Positions 17,712-26,061 of a DNA stretch of 43,059 nt are shown piece after piece. Under the pieces are notes generated by a model, which made no database searches, was not told where the DNA came from, and saw only the letters and a list, made by a program, of their open reading frames with translations. This DNA is from Nitrospina sp. (GTDB taxonomy: Bacteria; Nitrospinota; Nitrospinia; Nitrospinales; Nitrospinaceae), in the NCBI GenBank assembly GCA_020430445.1, contig JAGQJZ010000015.1, positions 1 to 43,059 on the forward strand. The letters run 5' to 3'. How positions within the stretch are numbered: position 1 is the first letter of the stretch; each line of letters starts with the position of its first letter. A program made the translations under genes and the position numbers.

Positions 17712-18131
17712 TCAGGACACGTCGAGTTCCACTCCACTGAGAAAGCCTTTCAGCATGGCCTTTTGCGAAGGCGTGCCGCGTTTGTAAACCTCGACCAGAC
17801 GGTTCACGGTTTTTCTCAGGTCCTTGTCCTGCATCATCTGCATGAAAGTGGCATCGCTGGAAGTGTCCACATCCAGATTCCGGTCTTTTACCGTAATGGG
17901 GCCTTGCCCTGTCAGCAACCAGTAAATATTCAGGTCTGTTTTAACGCAAAGACCGGTCAGGGTCCCGGCAGAAGGAAGGCTCTTGTCATTTTCGAGATCG
18001 GAAAGGGATCCCTGCGACACCCCGATCAGTTCCGCCAGATCGACCAAGCGCAGCATATTGGAATGTCTCCACATCCTGAGACGTCCGCCTACCGTATCTA
18101 TTTTTTGAGACAAATCGGGATTGTCAGTCAT
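17712..18131 (-). CDS. XRE-family transcriptional regulator
   Basis: The 139-residue protein has an HTH_3/XRE domain at about residues 15-75: LRLVDLAELIGVSQGSLSDL is the helix-turn-helix, followed by ENDKSLPSAGTLTGLCVKTD and the short INIYWLLTGQG-like segment (LNIYWLLTGQG) that is common in phage-type and stress regulators. The C-terminal 60 residues are helical and probably mediate dimer contacts. The ATG has GGAG 7 bases upstream. No phage genes lie nearby. An inverted repeat at 18177-18191 over its own predicted start point suggests self-repression. Confidence 0.88.
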   Translation of the reverse strand: MTDNPDLSQKIDTVGGRLRMWRHSNMLRLVDLAELIGVSQGSLSDLENDKSLPSAGTLTGLCVKTDLNIYWLLTGQGPITVKDRNLDVDTSSDATFMQMMQDKDLRKTVNRLVEVYKRGTPSQKAMLKGFLSGVELDVS

Positions 18132-18176
18132 TACATTCTCCGTACCATGAAAGGTTTACACTGTTTAATTCAGCTT

Positions 18177-18196
18177 TCTAATAAATTTAGATTATA
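18177..18196 (-). promoter_or_regulatory. Minus-strand -10 box with overlapping palindrome before XRE gene
   Basis: A perfect TATAAT is read on the minus strand at 18196-18191. Directly downstream is TCTAATAAATTTAGA (18177-18191), a 5-base inverted repeat with a 5-base centre covering the expected transcription start. No good -35 hexamer is seen, so an activator may be needed. The palindrome fits an XRE operator, by inference. Confidence 0.42.
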
Positions 18197-18226
18197 GATT
18201 TTGTTTTAAGGTTGCATGTTTTTTTG

Positions 18227-18243
18227 GTCACAGAATTGTCACA
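18227..18243 (-). promoter_or_regulatory. Direct repeat with 11-base period (response-regulator-box-like)
   Basis: GTCACA occurs at 18227-18232 and again at 18238-18243, giving an 11-base period. Tandem half-sites with this period are how OmpR/PhoB-family dimers bind. The site lies upstream of the XRE -10 box, which lacks a -35, and an OmpR-family gene ends 77 bases away. The repeat is seen; its use by that regulator is inferred. Confidence 0.35.
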
Positions 18244-18319
18244 ACCGAAGAAAAGTCAACAGTGGGTACGGATAAAGAAAGAGGAGGGGTAAGACTTTAA
18301 ATGCCGGTTCAGGATTTGT

Positions 18320-19045
18320 TCAGGAAAGGTCCATCCCGTCCGTATTGAATCGATAACCAATGCCGCGGACTGTTTCAATAAATTGGCCGGCGCTTTTCAG
18401 TTTATTGCGCAGCCGCTGGATATGAGTGTCCACCGTTCTGGAAAACAGATCGTCGGAATGGTTCCAGACTTTACTGAGTAACAGGTCCCGGCTCTTCACC
18501 CTGCCGGGTTTGTCCAGCAGTTCACACAACAGGCGGTATTCGGTCGGGGTCAAATCAATGGAACTGCCCGCCACCGCCACTTTGTGGGAAGCCAGATTGA
18601 CGCTGAGCTCACCCAGAACAATCAGGTCGTCGGTTTCATCGCCAAACACCCGCCAGAAAATTCTTTTGATGCGAAGTTTCAGTTCTCTCGGGTTGTAGGG
18701 TTTTGTTACATAATCGTCTGCCCCGGTTTCCAACCCATTGATCCGGTCAATTCCCATGTCCCGGCTGGACAGCATCACAATGGGAATTCTTGAAAAATAA
18801 TTGTCTTTCCTCAGGAAGTCGCAGATTTCCAGACCACTGATGAAGGGCAGGCTGACATCCAGAATGACCAGGTCCGGTTTTTCATTGTGAATCAGGTCCA
18901 GGCCCGATTCACCATCCGATGCCGCAAACACGCGCACCGACGGGTCTTCAAGATCTTCCTTCAGGGAGCGGAGTATTTCCGGATCATCATCCACCACGAC
19001 GATCTTGACTTCCCTTTTTCTGGTCTTGTTGGTGGCTGTAATCAT
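18320..19045 (-). CDS. OmpR/PhoB-family response regulator (orphan)
   Basis: The 241-residue protein has a receiver domain with the acidic pair in VVVDDDPE, the phosphoacceptor Asp63 in DLVILDVSLP, the switch serine in MLSSRD and Lys115 in VTKPYNP, then a winged-helix DNA-binding domain from about 140 (DLTPTEYRLLCELLDKPGRV; DTHIQRLRNKLKSAG; ETVRGIGYRF). All phosphorylation residues are intact. No histidine kinase is encoded in the window. It is the last gene of a three-gene run, overlapping the hydrolase by 4 bases. Confidence 0.95.
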   Translation of the reverse strand: MITATNKTRKREVKIVVVDDDPEILRSLKEDLEDPSVRVFAASDGESGLDLIHNEKPDLVILDVSLPFISGLEICDFLRKDNYFSRIPIVMLSSRDMGIDRINGLETGADDYVTKPYNPRELKLRIKRIFWRVFGDETDDLIVLGELSVNLASHKVAVAGSSIDLTPTEYRLLCELLDKPGRVKSRDLLLSKVWNHSDDLFSRTVDTHIQRLRNKLKSAGQFIETVRGIGYRFNTDGMDLS

Positions 19046-19713
19046 TGTCCGCCGTTTATTAAATTCTGCGATTGAAAGAAACGAAAAGCATCCTTAACGA
19101 TCCATCTCCCATGGGACAGCAAGCCGTGGTCTGAATCCAGTTCAACCAACTCAACCCAGGGACGGGTCTGGCAAAATGATCGGGAACCCTCCAGAGGAAC
19201 CACTTCATCCTGAGCTCCGTGTACCAGACGGGTGGGAAGACATCTCTCAAGGTTCAATGAATCCCAAGTCTCAGCGTCTTGAAACAAGGATGAATTCAAG
19301 TCGACAATTTTATTATAACGATAATTAAAAACCTGAATCAAGGACGGAAATTTTTCGTTGGGCTTAAATTCCCCCATGACCTTCTTCTTCCAACGCGAAA
19401 CGAAATTGATACCGGGACACATCAAATAAAGGCACCGGACTCGGGGTTCCATCTGGGCCGTTAACAAAGCCAGATAACCCCCCATACTGCTCCCAACGAG
19501 GCCGTAGCGCTCCGCCGGATTCTCATAAATCGTTTGCCGAATGATATTGATCTGGCTGGTCACCGTCAGGTTGCGGAAGTCCCCTCCCTCCAGATCGGGA
19601 ATCACCAGGGAAACACCTGAAGACGCAAAATACCGCCGAAACAGCGTGGCTTTATAGGAACCGGGACTGGACGCGAATCCATGCAGGTAAATGATCAGGG
19701 AATCCTGTCTCAC
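19042..19713 (-). CDS. YqiA-like alpha/beta hydrolase (esterase)
   Basis: The 223-residue protein starts with IIYLHGFASSPGSYKATLFR, has the nucleophile elbow GLVGSSMGGYLALL, the acid loop RLVHGAQDEVVPLEGS, and the histidine in ELDSDHGLLSHG. That is a full Ser-Asp-His triad of the UPF0227/YqiA esterase type. Substrate unknown. It overlaps both the transporter upstream and the response regulator downstream by 4 bases, so the three are one translationally coupled unit. A role in processing a molecule imported by the transporter is possible but only an inference. Confidence 0.88.
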   Translation of the reverse strand: MRQDSLIIYLHGFASSPGSYKATLFRRYFASSGVSLVIPDLEGGDFRNLTVTSQINIIRQTIYENPAERYGLVGSSMGGYLALLTAQMEPRVRCLYLMCPGINFVSRWKKKVMGEFKPNEKFPSLIQVFNYRYNKIVDLNSSLFQDAETWDSLNLERCLPTRLVHGAQDEVVPLEGSRSFCQTRPWVELVELDSDHGLLSHGRWIVKDAFRFFQSQNLINGGQ

Positions 19714-21221
19714 TTGATTTCAAGGCGGCTGAATTCAAGCATTTTCCGGACCCATGGTAATAAAGCGTATGCGGGAAACGCCAGAAAAAAGGTCAGTAAA
19801 AAATAAGGCGCGTATCCCATGGCCTCCGCACCGAAACCACTGGCCCACCCCGCCACCGACCGGCTGAAGGCAAAAATAGACGACAGAAGTGCGTATTCAG
19901 AGGCCGACCGCTGCTTGTTGACGATGGCCATCAGAAATGCAAGAAATGCAGCGGAGCCCAACCCCCCGGTGAAGGATTCCACAACGCTCGCACCGTACAG
20001 GACCACCCGGTCCGCCGCATCGGGTGCGAGACCGGCTCCGGGCTCCAGGCTGACAGCGGCAAAGGCATATCCCAGATTCGACATGGCCTGTAAAAGTCCC
20101 AGCACCCAGACTGCCTTGAATATGCCCACTCTATCCGTATACCATCCGCCGGCAATGCCTCCCGCTATGGAAAGTCCGAGACCGATGTTGACGGAAACCA
20201 ACCCGATCTCCGAGGCGGAAAATCCGGAATCCACCCAGAACGGTTTGACCATGAACCCCATGGAAGTGTCGGCCAGCTTGTAAATCAGAATAAAAATCAC
20301 AACGGGGATTATGTGCGGGCGTTGAAGCAATTCGAACATGGCGCCGAACATCGGGCCCTGGCGGAGCGCGGCGTGAAACTGCTGCCGGTCTTCGTCGTTC
20401 CTGTTGGCGGACGCCGTCCGCCCCACCCAAAAAATCAGGACACCCGCCCCGATCAGGAGCGGCCAGGCAAGCGAGCCCGCCTCGAATATTTTCATTCGCG
20501 AATCGACCAGCCCCAGAAGCATGAGCAGGACGAGGTAAACCCCGGTCAGGGATTGCGGGTGCCGGATCAACCGCCGCCACTCATCTCCCGCCGAAACAGA
20601 TGAGCGGGTCACAATATTTTGTTCCGCCGGGGCCAGCAGAATAAACGCTCCGCAGGAGAACAGAATCAACGCTCCCCCGATGTAGGTCGCCGTCCAGCCC
20701 AGCCAATCGCTGAGCACCAGAATGAACCCGGCCGCCAGCATGCCCACCCGGTAGAAGCCATTGCGCAACCCGTTCGCCATGCCCAGTTCATCCTTGTCGA
20801 ACATTTCGATCGTGTACGCGTCGATGGCGATATCGCTGGTGGCGGACAACAGGGTGAACAGACCGATGGCCACCCACACCCAGGGACCGAACTCCAACCA
20901 GATGCCGAACAGCAAAAGAACAACTCCCATCAGCACATCCATGGCGAAAATCCAGCGGCGGTGGTAGCGATAATAATCCACCGCCGGAGCCCAGATGAAC
21001 TTGATGGTCCAGGAAAGTCCCAACAAGCTCATGAACCCGATTTTCCAGAGGTCCACTCCCTGCTGACGAAAATGAACCGGAAAAACGTCATAGAAAACGC
21101 CCAGGGGGAACCCTTCCGCAAAGTAAAGGATGCCCACCCAGAAAAACTTCGATTTCAGCAGAGGCTTCGGGTCAGTCAAGGGGAGTTCCGGGTAACGATG
21201 GCGTGGAAGGACTTGATTCAA
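19710..21221 (-). CDS. MFS transporter, AmpG / PAT-like
   Basis: The 503-residue protein has about 12-14 membrane helices. The N-terminal FFWVGILYFAEGFPLGVFYD, GLSWTIKFIWAPAVDYY and the mid-protein FWVDSGFSASEIGLVSVNIG are typical of AmpG-like permeases, which import anhydro-muropeptides during wall recycling, and of the related PAT (SLC33A1) group. No ampD, nagZ or beta-lactamase gene lies beside it, so the substrate is open. The chosen start is a TTG (21221) without a clear ribosome site, so the true start may differ. It is divergent from the MotB-like gene. Confidence 0.82.
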   Translation of the reverse strand: MNQVLPRHRYPELPLTDPKPLLKSKFFWVGILYFAEGFPLGVFYDVFPVHFRQQGVDLWKIGFMSLLGLSWTIKFIWAPAVDYYRYHRRWIFAMDVLMGVVLLLFGIWLEFGPWVWVAIGLFTLLSATSDIAIDAYTIEMFDKDELGMANGLRNGFYRVGMLAAGFILVLSDWLGWTATYIGGALILFSCGAFILLAPAEQNIVTRSSVSAGDEWRRLIRHPQSLTGVYLVLLMLLGLVDSRMKIFEAGSLAWPLLIGAGVLIFWVGRTASANRNDEDRQQFHAALRQGPMFGAMFELLQRPHIIPVVIFILIYKLADTSMGFMVKPFWVDSGFSASEIGLVSVNIGLGLSIAGGIAGGWYTDRVGIFKAVWVLGLLQAMSNLGYAFAAVSLEPGAGLAPDAADRVVLYGASVVESFTGGLGSAAFLAFLMAIVNKQRSASEYALLSSIFAFSRSVAGWASGFGAEAMGYAPYFLLTFFLAFPAYALLPWVRKMLEFSRLEIK

Positions 21222-21316
21222 CCATCAATTCAATTAAATAGGGCCAGGGAAGCCCAACCGGGAAACGAATTGCCGCGATTCACTGCAACAATATACCTTT
21301 TAAGCCTTGATTTTAA

Positions 21317-21322
21317 TATAAT
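21317..21322 (+). promoter_or_regulatory. Possible -10 box before the MotB-like gene
   Basis: A perfect TATAAT lies about 45 bases before the MotB-like ATG in an AT-rich stretch of the divergent 146-base gap. I see no convincing -35 hexamer at the proper distance, so this is only a candidate. Confidence 0.25.
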
Positions 21323-21367
21323 TATCTCATCCTTTCCAACCGATAGGAAGGAAACCGGACAAATACC

Positions 21368-22900
21368 ATGGACCCTACAGAAAACATACAGCTCGTCAAA
21401 GAGCAATTGAAGGCCAAGACCAGCGAGCTCAAGAAGCAGGAAAAAGAGAAAAACCTGCTGAATGAGAAAATCCAGGCGATTCTGACCCTGAACCGGAAAA
21501 AAATCCAGGAACTGACCCACGAGATTGAAGAAAAAGAAAACCAGCTTCGCGAAGCCCAGTCCCAGGCCTGGGCGGCCCGCATCGCCCGCCATTCCGGAAT
21601 AAAGGACAGCACCCGGGAAACACCGGAGGCGAACAGCGAAGAAGCTCCCGCCCCTCCGGAACTCCAGGAAAAAATCGAAAAGCTTAAGGAACGCGAAAAA
21701 CATTTAAAGGAACGGGTCCAGGAAGAAAGAAAACTCAACGACAAGAATCAAAAAGACAAATCCCTCCTCCTGAAAGAACTCAAAAGGCTGCGCAAGGAAC
21801 AGGAGAATATCGACAACTTGGTCAAGCAGATCGAGGAAATGAAGGCGCAGCTTTCCCAGCGCTCCGCCATGCCTTCCCGCGACATTGAAAAACTCCTGCG
21901 GGAAAAAGACGACCTGATCGAAAACTACGAAAAGATGCTCTACGGCAGCGTGGAACCCGGCGAAGAGGGCATGCTTCCCTCTGAAATCATCATGGACCTG
22001 AAAATGGAACTCCATGAAATGATGGAGGAGCGGAAAAAGCTGATGGCCGACCTGGATAAACTCCAGGACTACGTCGCCCAACTGGAAATGAAGGTCTCCT
22101 TGAATGAGGAAAAGGACGCTTCCGAAAAACGGGAGAGCCGGATGAACGTTGAAAGCCGCGCCCAGGCCACGGCCGAATTCTCATCCGGACTGGAAGGGTT
22201 CCTCATCACCTATTCGGATATGATCACCCTGCTCCTCGCGGTGTTCATCCTCATGGTCTCCGTCTCCCGCATCGATGCGCAAAAACTGTTCGACGTCACC
22301 TCTTCCTGGCAGGACCGGAAAATCCGCGTGGACAAGAAGAATTATTACCTGACCCAGAAAGAATGGGAGATGCTGAACTGGATCAAAAAGGAATCGGAAA
22401 AACACCAGGCCCGGTACGAAACCTTCGTGCCGGGAAACCGGGCCACTTTACACATCGCTCTCAAATCAGACGAGTTGTTCGCTCCCGGATCGGCCAACCT
22501 GAAATCCGGAGCGGAAGAAGTCCTGCTCGAAGCCATCGGCGACCAGTATCTGGAAGGACTCAAGGAAGTCCGGGTCCAGGGACACACGGACGATGTTCCG
22601 CTGCGCGCCGGTGGCGCCTTCGCTTCCAACTGGGAGCTCTCCGCCGCGCGTGCCGCCCGGGTGGCCCGGGTGATGATCGACCAGCTCAAGATTCCGCCGG
22701 AAAAATTCGCCGTGACGGGATTTGGCGAATTCCGTCCCAAACTTGAAAATTCCAAAGGAGATGAGGCACGGGCACAGAACCGCCGGGTGGAGGTGGTGCT
22801 GGTCAAGGACAAGGACGTGGTCCGGGAAGAGCAGGAAAAAACAGGCGTGAAAGTCGACGCGGACCGGATCCGGCAGGCCAGCGGGGCGTTCGGAAAGTGA
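21368..22900 (+). CDS. MotB-like stator protein with long cytoplasmic coiled coil
   Basis: The 510-residue protein ends in a clear MotB/OmpA peptidoglycan-binding domain (about 355-482: RVQGHTDDVPLRAGGAFASN, WELSAARAARVARVMIDQL, GFGEFRPKLENS, AQNRRVEVVLVKD). Its only membrane helix is at 281-300, TYSDMITLLLAVFILMVSVS, and Asp284 is placed like the ion-carrying aspartate of MotB. What is unusual is the N-terminus: MotB normally has a short cytoplasmic tail, but here about 270 residues rich in Glu, Lys and Leu form predicted coiled coils in three blocks (10-70, 95-165, 170-250). A MotA-like gene lies 2.3 kb downstream, separated by an adenylate cyclase gene. Confidence 0.88.
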   Translation: MDPTENIQLVKEQLKAKTSELKKQEKEKNLLNEKIQAILTLNRKKIQELTHEIEEKENQLREAQSQAWAARIARHSGIKDSTRETPEANSEEAPAPPELQEKIEKLKEREKHLKERVQEERKLNDKNQKDKSLLLKELKRLRKEQENIDNLVKQIEEMKAQLSQRSAMPSRDIEKLLREKDDLIENYEKMLYGSVEPGEEGMLPSEIIMDLKMELHEMMEERKKLMADLDKLQDYVAQLEMKVSLNEEKDASEKRESRMNVESRAQATAEFSSGLEGFLITYSDMITLLLAVFILMVSVSRIDAQKLFDVTSSWQDRKIRVDKKNYYLTQKEWEMLNWIKKESEKHQARYETFVPGNRATLHIALKSDELFAPGSANLKSGAEEVLLEAIGDQYLEGLKEVRVQGHTDDVPLRAGGAFASNWELSAARAARVARVMIDQLKIPPEKFAVTGFGEFRPKLENSKGDEARAQNRRVEVVLVKDKDVVREEQEKTGVKVDADRIRQASGAFGK

Positions 22901-23010
22901 CCCGCCCTCTTCCACGGCCTGTTCCCCATCCGGCAATTTGACAGTGGCTTTTTACCGGTGCGCCTTATATCCTATATCAAGGACGTCTCCAATAAATTGA
23001 CATTGGCCGC

Positions 23011-23043
23011 GAACAGGTCCTGTTTTTCAGGGCCTGCGAGTCG
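23011..23043 (+). promoter_or_regulatory. Conserved intergenic motif, copy 2
   Basis: GAACAGGTCCTGTTTTTCAG followed by GGCCTGCGAGTCG matches the element at 13493-13530. In this copy CAGGTCCTG and CAGGGCCTG can pair (one G-U) around a TTTTT loop. It lies 77 bases before the adenylate cyclase start in a 220-base gap that holds no gene. The function is unknown. Confidence 0.4.
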
Positions 23044-23120
23044 CTGAAATGAAAACGTCGAACGATTGAGGCCTCCTCAGGAATATCCAATTCCATCCCT
23101 CAACAACCCGAAGGGGACGC

Positions 23121-25205
23121 ATGACGGAAGGGCAAACCAGCCTTACCAACGAGTTGTTCAACAACCGCCAGTTGTTCATCCGCTACAACCGGTTCAAACT
23201 GGACCGGATCAATGAAATTCTGGCCTTCAACGACCGGCGGGTTTTCACCCTCATCCCGCGTCTTTTACACTCCAACCAGGCAGGCCTGCCCGGATACGTC
23301 GAAGGCGATGTTCCCCAGGGCATCTACAATTACCTGTTGAACCCGGAAATTCTCTACACCGCGGAGCATCTGTTTCCCGACGTCATCATCCGCCGGAACA
23401 ACTACGACAAGCCGTTCATCGAAACAGTCCTGCTGATGGGAAGCGTCGGCTCCATCGCCCACACCCAGAAATCAGACCTCGACTACACCCTGCTGGTCAG
23501 AAAAAGCAGCGTGACCGAGCAGCAACTCGAACTGTTCAATCGCAAACTGAAACTGATCGAAAACTGGGTCTGGGAAAACCACAAGCTGGAAATCCACTTT
23601 TTCGTCAACGATATTGACGAGGTCAAACAGAATATCTTCGGGGAAAGCGACAGCGAAAGCACCGGCTCCGCCCTGGCCAAACTCCTCAAGGAGGAAATGT
23701 ACCGGACCCTGGTGATCATCGCCGGCAAAATACCGTACTGGTGGATCATGCCCCTGAAAACCACGGACGAACAATACGAAAAAAACTGCGAAATGATCCG
23801 CCGCCACCAGACCCTGCTCAATCCCGACGAGTTTGTCGACATCGGCAACGTCGAGGACATTGCGGACGACGAGTTTTTCGGCGGCACCATCTGGGCTTTA
23901 ATCAAGTCCTTCAAGGCCCCTTTCAAAACCCTCATTAAAATGGGGCTCCTGGAAGACTACATGTTCAGCCAAACACGGTTCAACCTTCTCTGCCATGAAA
24001 TCAAAAAGAAAGTCTTCTCACAGGTTCCCTTCGATGAAATCGACCCCTACCTGAGCCTGTTCCTGCGCTCGGAGAGCTATTTCAAAGGCTCCAAAGGCTT
24101 CAACGAAGTGGACGCCCTGAGAACCGCTTTTTATATCAAGGTCGGGACCCAGGTCACCGGCGACGACATGGACCGCAGAACCCGGGACGGCAAGAAAAGA
24201 GTCCTGATTGAACTGGTGAGAAAATGGGACTGGCCCACAAACCGCCTGGAACAACTCAACAATTATATCCAGTGGCAGATGATGCAAAAGGTGGCGCTGG
24301 GGGACCGCATCAACAAGATCCTGATGAACTCCTACCGCATCATCTCGGAACACAACAAGAAACTGGGCAACGAAAATTCGCTCATCACGGAGCGGGACAC
24401 GCATTTGCTGGGAAGAAAACTGTTCAGCTTTTTCAACAAGTCCAACTACAAGGTAGAAAGTCTTTTCGCCTTGATCGATGGGGAAACCGGAGAGAAGGAA
24501 CTCACCTTCCTGTTCCACCAGACCAATCCCCGGGAAAAAGGGGAATGGTATTTGATCCGGGGCAGGTCGAAGGCCTTTCTCGAGCAGATTCCGAAGGAAA
24601 ATATAATCAAGAAAGCGGCTTCGCTGCAATTCCTTCTCGCCTTCACCTGTTTCAACAGCCTGTTCCGCAGAGACACCGCAATCCTCCTGCGGTCGGAGCA
24701 ACACCAGTCGATCAAGGACCTGGATCTGCGGAACATCCTGCAGGATCTTTCCACCTACCTGGCGCAGGTCGACGTGGCCAATATCCCCAACGAGCATCTG
24801 CTGGCCCCCGCCCACATCGTCCAGTTGTTCATGATCCTGGATTTTGGCAACCCCATTCCGGCGGAGGTCCTGAAAGACAACCGGAAGGAGTTTGAAACAG
24901 CGGGAAAACACGCGGAATTCCTGAACCAGCGTATCGGACGGTTGAGGGCCGTCACGGCGATTTACCTGACGTCCTGGGGCGAATTGTTCTGCAAAACCCA
25001 CGGAGGCCTCAACTGCATGCACCGGGCTCTGGCGGAGCTGGGCCCGCAAGTGACTGGAACAGAAGCGGATAAGGAAGATTTCCTTAAGGTTTTTATCCCC
25101 GGAAACCGCAGAGATGTATTGAGCCTTTCCTGGCTAAATAGTTATATTTTAAAGTCTCTCAGGGCTCGGACCCGTGACGCGGCAGCCGCGGAGGCCGCGA
25201 ATTGA
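23121..25205 (+). CDS. cyaA: Class I adenylate cyclase
   Basis: Class I cyclases make cAMP from ATP in the cytoplasm. The 694-residue protein shows the family's nucleotidyltransferase-like site: LLMGSVGSIAHTQKSDLDYT places Gly107-Ser108 and Asp119/Asp121 as in E. coli CyaA (GS...SDLD). Further family motifs are ENWVWENHKLEIHFFVND, KEEMYRTLVIIAGKIPYWW, DEFFGGTIWALIKSFKAPFK, LLEDYM and VRKWDWP. At 694 residues it is about 150 shorter than the E. coli enzyme, mostly missing from the C-terminal regulatory part. It is placed between MotB- and MotA-like genes, 220 bases after the former and 31 before the latter. That setting is unusual for cyaA. Confidence 0.9.
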   Translation: MTEGQTSLTNELFNNRQLFIRYNRFKLDRINEILAFNDRRVFTLIPRLLHSNQAGLPGYVEGDVPQGIYNYLLNPEILYTAEHLFPDVIIRRNNYDKPFIETVLLMGSVGSIAHTQKSDLDYTLLVRKSSVTEQQLELFNRKLKLIENWVWENHKLEIHFFVNDIDEVKQNIFGESDSESTGSALAKLLKEEMYRTLVIIAGKIPYWWIMPLKTTDEQYEKNCEMIRRHQTLLNPDEFVDIGNVEDIADDEFFGGTIWALIKSFKAPFKTLIKMGLLEDYMFSQTRFNLLCHEIKKKVFSQVPFDEIDPYLSLFLRSESYFKGSKGFNEVDALRTAFYIKVGTQVTGDDMDRRTRDGKKRVLIELVRKWDWPTNRLEQLNNYIQWQMMQKVALGDRINKILMNSYRIISEHNKKLGNENSLITERDTHLLGRKLFSFFNKSNYKVESLFALIDGETGEKELTFLFHQTNPREKGEWYLIRGRSKAFLEQIPKENIIKKAASLQFLLAFTCFNSLFRRDTAILLRSEQHQSIKDLDLRNILQDLSTYLAQVDVANIPNEHLLAPAHIVQLFMILDFGNPIPAEVLKDNRKEFETAGKHAEFLNQRIGRLRAVTAIYLTSWGELFCKTHGGLNCMHRALAELGPQVTGTEADKEDFLKVFIPGNRRDVLSLSWLNSYILKSLRARTRDAAAAEAAN

Positions 25206-25236
25206 TCCATTGCGCACCCCGCAGGGTTAACTTTTA

Positions 25237-26061
25237 ATGGCAACAGCAGTCAAAACACAGGAAGAACTCGCCCAACAGGGAATCGACACCGCCCCGCAGC
25301 AGAATGTTGTCGACATGGGGACCATCCTCGGCACCCTGTTCGGGGTCCTGCTCATTTTCGGCGCCATTCTCTACCAGGGCGATGTCGGCCTGTTCTGGAG
25401 CATTCCCTCCGCCCTGATCGTATTCGGCGGCACGGTGACCACGGCGTTCATCGCCTTCCCCTCGCAAAAAATCATGGGCATGATCCCGGTCCTCATCAAT
25501 GCCTTCAAACCCGACGTGCACAAACCCGCGGATTACGTCGACATCATCATGTCGCTTTCCTCAAAATACAGAACCGGGGGCATGAAGCGCCTGGAGTCCG
25601 AAGAAGAGTTTCTCAACAACCGGTTTTTACGGTCCGGAATTTCCATGATCGTCGATGGATACAACTCCAGGGAAATTCAGGAGATCATGGAGCGCGAACT
25701 GCAGGCGCTGATAGACCGCCACAACAGCGGCCAGAAAATACTCCGTTTCATGGCCGTGCAATCTCCGGTGTTCGGCATGGCCGGAACGCTGATCGGCCTG
25801 ATCCAGATGCTGTCGCAGCTTGAAGACCCCAGCCAGATCGGCTCCGGTCTCGCCACGGCCCTGATCACCACGTTTTATGGCATCATGCTGGCGAACCTGA
25901 TCCTCATTCCGCTGGTCGCCAAGCTGAACACTCGGACGGAAAACGAAACCACCCTGCTGAAAGCCATTCGCGTCGGCGTCATGGGCATTCACGACCGGGT
26001 CAATCCACAAAAAATCCGGCGCAGCATGAACGCGCTGCTCCCTCCTGACAACCAGAAATAA
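25237..26061 (+). CDS. MotA-like stator protein
   Basis: The 274-residue protein has four membrane helices (about 28-46, 52-72, 172-192, 203-226) and the long cytoplasmic loop of MotA/PomA. The loop contains KYRTGGMKRLESEEEF, matching the conserved RxxG...LE region with the charged residues that drive the flagellar rotor. The membrane prolines are present in AVQSPVFGMAGTLIGLIQML and NLILIPLVAKL. The size is normal, unlike its B partner. It precedes the pentapeptide gene with a 1-base stop/start overlap (TAATG). No flagellar gene is in the window. Confidence 0.9.
   Translation: MATAVKTQEELAQQGIDTAPQQNVVDMGTILGTLFGVLLIFGAILYQGDVGLFWSIPSALIVFGGTVTTAFIAFPSQKIMGMIPVLINAFKPDVHKPADYVDIIMSLSSKYRTGGMKRLESEEEFLNNRFLRSGISMIVDGYNSREIQEIMERELQALIDRHNSGQKILRFMAVQSPVFGMAGTLIGLIQMLSQLEDPSQIGSGLATALITTFYGIMLANLILIPLVAKLNTRTENETTLLKAIRVGVMGIHDRVNPQKIRRSMNALLPPDNQK

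Noticed and set aside
18227-18243. CRP/cAMP site
   Set aside because: The two TGTGAC boxes are in the same orientation; CRP sites need inverted TGTGA and TCACA arms.
22938-22970. Promoter TTGACA...TTATAT before the cyclase gene
   Set aside because: The spacer is 21 bases, too long for a reliable sigma-70 promoter.
21368-26061. Zorya-type defence system
   Set aside because: The MotA-like protein has no long tail, and no ZorC, ZorD or ZorE gene is present; the cyclase and pentapeptide genes do not fit that system.
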